From Cyathus striatus (taxonomy: Eukaryota > Basidiomycota > Agaricomycetes > Agaricales > Nidulariaceae): a stretch of 64,000 bases of DNA. The stretch is from positions 1,488,001-1,552,000 of the forward strand of contig JAOVFP010000005.1 of the NCBI GenBank assembly GCA_025738555.1, read 5' to 3'. Below are positions 58,910-64,000 of this stretch, in pieces; the stretch's first letter is position 1, and each line of letters starts with the position of its first letter. Both the position numbers and the translations under genes were made by a program. The notes under the pieces are model-generated. The model was not told where the DNA came from and did no database searches. It worked only from the letters and a program-made list of their open reading frames with translations.

Positions 58910-61889
58910 GACCACACGCTGATTGTGGAAATATATATCAAGCACATCAGCCTCAATTCCTGTGCAATCGGATGGCGCATTTTTAATCAACTACACATGT
59001 GTAATAACAGTGTACTATTATTATCTTAATAAACATGTTAGTCATACGTTCAACACAGCCATCCCTCCCAGTGAACAAGGAGACAACATGCAACAGGCAA
59101 GGCATACAGTCTACCATTCAGAAGTAGAAAATTCTATTGCATACACGTATGACCAGAACTCTTCCTAGTTGAAACAGACTACAGTGAATCATGAGGAGAA
59201 TACGAAGCAGTGATTATCTCCCATCTAGACTCCAGTTGACCTGTGGCATTAAGGCCATCTCCCTTATGGCGTGGAAGCAGCTGGAAACAGCCAATTGAGA
59301 GATGTACCGTAGTATTCTGCAAAGCATGTTGTATACAAATATAGCCGACATGAGGAAAGTGTACTATATGAAGTGAGGTCGTGTTCTAGTTGCTATTTCA
59401 GGAATGAGGCATGCATTAGATATGGATACTCAGAGTAATGATATGGCTCAATTTGGATAAGGTCGCCCTCTGTCTTCAACCTAGAGTTGACAATCATCAT
59501 TTACTTATCAATTATCTGTGACAGCCATCTTGAATTTTGCAATTGGTCCCCACAATACTGATGTTATGCCTGTTAACAGGTCAGTACAGCCGCATGCATT
59601 GGGCACTTGCTAGGAACCATTCTCGTCAATTTGACATAGTCACATAAAGCCACTCATGAAAATAGAGAAAGACTTGAGTAATTGAAGGAAAGAAACAAGG
59701 AACTGAGAATAAGTAATACAGTCATCAACCATTACACATGACAACAAAACTTGAAGTTTTGATTCCACATTATCTAGTACATATTCTACTATAAAAATTG
59801 TACATATGGATAGATATAATCATATAGAATCACTTTGTATAATTTTTACCATGCTGTGTTTTAGTAGGGAATGAACATTCACAAAATAGTTGAGGGGACT
59901 GGATTTTGATCAAAACCATGTGGTGTGACAGTGCAAAGATTACACAGGAGTTACATGGCTTTTGAAGTCACCAAGAGGGAGGAAATGTCCAACTTGCAAT
60001 TGGATGTGCTGGAGTGGTTGGGGAGAGATTGAGCAGTAGAGAAAGAGTGGTGGTCGATGACATAGAGTAGTGAACTGTGCTTAAGGTTAGCTTACTCTTC
60101 CCTTCTGTTCCATGATGTACTGAAGAAGCAGTACTAGCTTTCTCCCAGACTTTCTAGGTATCAGCCAAAAATATAACTAGTCATGGAAAGATGAACTGTC
60201 CTCCACATTCTCCCCCAATCTATGGAAAGTCTAATGACCATGCTCAAACACATCAAATATAATTGAGCTCCGGTGTCCAGCACCATGGCTTCTCAGTTAG
60301 ATATTATAATATCAGTTTCAGAATTTCACTTAAGCGAGACTGAGCACTTATTAACTGAAGCATGGTCGTCTGGCAACTACAATGTGTGCTTATGTAATTA
60401 TTTAGTTTGTTAAGATGGAATAATATACCTCTATGAGCTCTAATATAAGTATTTGTGCAATGTAGACTAGATAAGCCATCGGCAGACAATATAAGTGATA
60501 CTATGTAGCACTCATATTAAGTGAACCCATGCACCTGATCTGACTACAAATTCACTTCTGTAAGCCACCTTTGACATACATACAGTGCTATCAGTCACAT
60601 TTCCAGCATGTCATGTTTAGGGGGAAATGATTTTTTTTTTGAATTTTTTTGATATTTTTTTGGGGAGGAAACCCATCAAAAGACATTGATTTACAATGTC
60701 ACCCAATTTTTTCCCATGGTGTTTCACTTCTTGGGCCAGATGATATAATTTTGATGGCTTCTCCAAGAGCATGGGAACATTACAAATACACTTTGCATTA
60801 CAAACTGATGTGTCTGTATGATAAAATTTACTTGTTATCAGGAATTCAATGGTTTCAAGCCTACAAAAAGGCACTCTTTCAACTGGCAATTGAAGAATCT
60901 GATCATAAATATCTCTTTTTTCAAGATTACAATGTGAACTTAACCCAATTGAGATGGTGCAGAGTTTTGAAAATTACAGTCAGTTTTTGAATAATGATAT
61001 TACAATACTCAGTCAAGATTATGTTTCACAACCCTATGGAATTTTATAGCCTCACAGATGAAATATTTAAAAAGCCCAAAAGCTAGTTCCTAAATGTTTA
61101 CATGCAGTTTCTACAACACACATCTGCAAATTGTTTCATCATTTTTAGATATATGAGTGCATCAAGTAGGTGCTATATTAGTATTGTCCTGCAAAATTTC
61201 CTAAAGCATTTGTAGAATGGGTCTGAACATTAGACAAGCTCCTTATTCTGTGAAATGGTTTACATCTCAGTGATGTGTCCCTCAAAGTGCTTGGGTGGAC
61301 TTGGGATGGACCACAATCTTAATCATATTACATAATCCTTCTATCCCCATATATGGTATAATCTTATTACATAATAAGGTTTGTTTCATTTTTTTGGCAA
61401 CCCAAAAAAAAAAAATGCCCAATTGACTTGGGAAGCACTACAATAGTAGAACTAATCTATCTAATGCAACTAAGTGTGTTTCCAAGTTGAAATAATGTGC
61501 TGTTGAAATGGAGTTCAAGTAAGAGTGAAAATGATGTATCCCTGCCAAATCAGGTGATGAGAAGTGACTGAGGGCACTGTACACAAATGACAACCAGGTA
61601 ATTATTTCATATGTACTATGTCTATCTTACTTTCTTACTCCATAATCCTGACATGTACAGTATTTTGTAAATACTGTACACTGTACAATAGTGCTATATG
61701 CTTCACTGCCTACTACTTATCATTTGCTTACCCCACTCTGACTCTAGAAGTAGTGGACTCTCGAACTCATGATGTACATTACTTATATAATAGTCATACC
61801 ATAGTCTATACACCTCAGGCATTGTATTCAATGATAAAAGTGACTTTTGTAAGTAAGTGTACTTATGTACCCCATACTTCAATTACATA
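58910..61889. other. Unassigned AT-rich sequence
   Basis: A 113-codon frame at 60649-60990 on the plus strand (ILMASPRAWEHYKYTLHYKL) has no recognised domain and begins in a T-run, so it is not called as a gene. A weak A/B-box pair on the minus strand lies at 61730-61800 (GAGTTCGAGAGTCC). Nothing else is supported. Confidence 0.4.
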
Positions 61890-61897
61890 CTCTAGGG

Positions 61898-63722
61898 CAG
61901 TAATTTACACTCCCCCAAAAGGTCTGTATGGATCTGTACAGATCCGCACAGATCCGTACGGAATCCGCACGGAATCCGAAAATTCCATACGGATCCGTGC
62001 GGATTCCGTGCAGATCCGTACAGACCCGTACAGACCTGTATAGATACCATACAGAATTTATATAGTGGCTATTATTATTATTAGAGGTGATTATTCTATA
62101 TGGATTCCATACATATTCTGCATGGATTCTGTGTGGATTCATGCATTGCTGCCTTGTCACAGGTGTCAAGTGTGACACTACACGAAATCTGTGATACACT
62201 CAATATATAGTATCATGCTCAATGCATAGTGTTATGCTTAATGTATAGTATCACACTCAATGCATAGTGTCATGCTTAATGTATAGTGTCACACTCAACA
62301 CTTAGTATCACACTTAATGTATAGTTTCATGCTTTATGCACACTTAACCCTTAGTGTCACGCTTAATGCAGAGTGTCACACTCAACCCTTATTGTCACGC
62401 TTACTGCAGAATGTCACACTCAACACTTAGTGTCACACTCAACACTTAGTGTCACACTCAACACTTAGTGTCACACTCAACCCTTATTGTCACGCTTACT
62501 GCAGAATGTCACACTCAACACTTAGTGTCATGCTCAACCCTTAGTGTCACGCTTACTGCAGAGTGTCACACTCAACACTTAGTGTCATGCTCAACCCTTA
62601 GTATCACACTTAACCCTTAGTGTCATGCTTAATGCAGAGTGTCACACTCAACACTTAGTATCACGCTTAATCCTTAGTGTCACACTCAACACTTAGTGTC
62701 ACGCTTAATGCAGAGTGTCACACTCAACCCTCAGTGTCACACTCAACCCTCAGTGTCACACTCAACCCTCAGTGTCACACTCAACCCTCAGTGTCACACT
62801 CAACCCATAGTGTCACACTCAACACTTAGTATCACAATTAATCCTTAGTGTCACACTCAACACTTAGTATCACACTTAACCCTTAGTGTCACGCTTAATG
62901 CAGAGTGTCACACTCAACCCTCAGTGTCACACTCAACCCATAGTGTCACACTCAACACTTAGTGTCACGCTTAATGCAGAGTGTCACACTCAACACTTAG
63001 TATCACAATTAATCCTTAGTGTCACACTCAACACTTAGTATCACACTTAACCCTTAGTGTCACGTTCAACCCTTAGTGTCACGCTTAATGCAGAGTGTCA
63101 CACTCAACACTTAGTATCATGCTTAATCCTTAGTGTCACACTCAACACTTAGTGTCACGCTTAATGCAGAGTGTCACACTCAACACTTAGTATCACGATT
63201 AATCCTTAGTGTCACACTCAACACTTAGTATCACACTTAACCCTTAGTGTCACATTCAACCCTTAGTGTCACGCTTAATGCAGAGTGTCACACTCAATGC
63301 TTAGTGTCACACTCAACCCTTAGTGTCACACTTAATGCATAGTGTTACACTTATCCCTTAGTATCACACTCAACACTTAGTGTCACAATCAATGTATAGT
63401 GTCATGCTTAACCCTTAGTGTCATGCTTAATGCAGAGTGTCACACTTAGTGCTTAGTATCACACAATTTTCTATTCTAATTTTCCATAAGAAAATAAGTA
63501 TAATAAGATTCTGTACAGAATTTTTCAGGTCTGTAATGCGGAATTCTGCGGAATCCACATGGAATTTTTGATTCTGTGCGGAATCTGTGCAGAATCTGTA
63601 CAGACCCAAAAAAACCTCTGCCAAAAAGAAAAAAATCTGTGCAGATTCCGCACAGATTCCAAAAATTCCATACGGATTCCGCGCGGATCTGTACAGAACA
63701 CCTGGCTAAGTGTAAAGAGCTC
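61898..63722. mobile_element. Element D: 1.8-kb non-autonomous member of the A-D family
   Basis: An 8-bp duplication ctctaggg lies at 61890-61897 and 63723-63730. The ends are CAGTAATTTACACTCCCCC and GGCTAAGTGTAAAGAGCTC, almost the same as in element C. CpG-rich subterminal arrays (GATCCGTACAGA, GGAATCCGCACGG) occupy 61930-62045 and 63530-63695. The centre is a tandem array. No coding sequence and no clear tRNA-like module were seen. Confidence 0.95.
62160..63460. repeat. TAGTGTCACACTCAAC tandem array of element D
   Basis: About 70 units of 17-18 bp follow the pattern TTAGTGTCAC(A/G)CTCAACAC or CAGAGTGTCACACTCAACCC, often grouped as higher-order units containing GCTTAATGCAGAG. There is no spacer-repeat alternation, so it is a minisatellite. 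Confidence 0.95.
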
Positions 63723-63730
63723 CTCTAGGG

Positions 63731-64000
63731 GTTCTTCACAGTAATACCAGATAACTTCAACAATATCTTGTCAGTATTGAGTGATTGAATAGCATGACAC
63801 CATCATTATGTGTTTATAGAAAATACATCAAACAAATTCAGAGAAATCAGTACAGCAGCTTCTAATGCAAAGCCCTGTAAAATAACTCCCTATAAAAATG
63901 TTTCCGGTCTACAAATGGATATGCTGCTATATTTTATGCATTGATATATCCTACCACCACAGATATCTCTTTTATAATGACCATTTCGACTTTATGAGGC
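63731..64000. other. Flank of element D
   Basis: No feature is seen. Confidence 0.4.

Noticed and set aside
60649..60990. 113-codon ORF as a gene
   Set aside because: No recognised domain, start lies in a T-run, no intron or promoter support.
61721..61800. Fourth tRNA-like module, next to element D
   Set aside because: It lies outside the target duplication, on the other strand, without a T-run.
62160..63460. Possible CRISPR array
   Set aside because: Units are contiguous and degenerate with no unique spacers, in a eukaryotic context.
1..64000. TET/JBP dioxygenase gene, which can accompany KDZ elements
   Set aside because: Looked for in the element A/B context; no frame with the expected metal-binding motif was recognised.

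Overview
The window looks like a repeat-dense stretch of a filamentous basidiomycete (Agaricomycetes-type) genome. Evidence: short 45-60 nt GT-AG introns, two NACHT-WD40 NLR genes, KDZ-transposon-type CxC5/CxC6 cysteine clusters, hAT transposase relics, a Tad/I-type LINE, LTR relics, a fragment of a GH5 exo-beta-1,3-glucanase gene, and an intron-bearing tRNA-Asp. No bacterial or phage features were seen. Most of the sequence is AT-rich with few CpG dinucleotides. A segment around 35.1-41.4 kb is CpG-rich, and so are a few repeats (2.9-4.7 kb, 28.5 kb, 61.9-62.0 kb, 63.6 kb).

Layout. 0-5.27 kb: the right-hand part of a large DNA element (element A), holding a multi-exon Lys-rich gene, a hairpin-rich minisatellite, a tRNA-like Pol III-type module and a subterminal repeat array. 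5.5-5.9 kb: an LTR. 6.3-9.5 kb and 19.1-20.9 kb: the two halves of one LINE, split by the complete 9.6-kb element B (9478-19113) with an 8-bp target duplication. Element B carries a decayed CxC5/CxC6 gene, a paralogue of the element A gene (itself interrupted by a non-autonomous hAT with its own 8-bp duplication), two minisatellites and a tRNA-like module. 21.3-21.7 kb: GMC-oxidoreductase relic. 22.9-25.4 kb: element C, same terminal family, 8-bp duplication. 28.5-29.2 kb: solo LTR. 30.6-35.0 kb: NLR gene 1 with 14 nearly identical WD repeats. 35.1-41.4 kb: CpG-rich mosaic with a truncated exo-glucanase gene, tRNA-Asp and a duplicated repeat. 42-46.7 kb: AT-rich with small repeats. 46.7-52.1 kb: long inverted repeats around a decayed hAT transposase. 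52.8-54.0 kb: second LTR copy with a nested TA-inserted MITE. 55.4-58.8 kb: NLR gene 2, decayed. 61.9-63.7 kb: element D, a 1.8-kb relative of elements A-C.

Main result. Elements A, B, C and D form one terminal family. Left ends begin CAGTA(A/C)TTA followed by CTCCCCC. Right ends finish GA(C/G)CTC, preceded by GTAAA in B, C and D. B, C and D have perfect 8-bp target duplications. Inside the ends are tandem subterminal arrays whose sequence differs between members, and A-C also share a minisatellite followed by a tRNA-like A/B-box module just before the right array. This modular architecture is the most interesting signal in the window. Almost every protein gene here carries at least one frame lesion.
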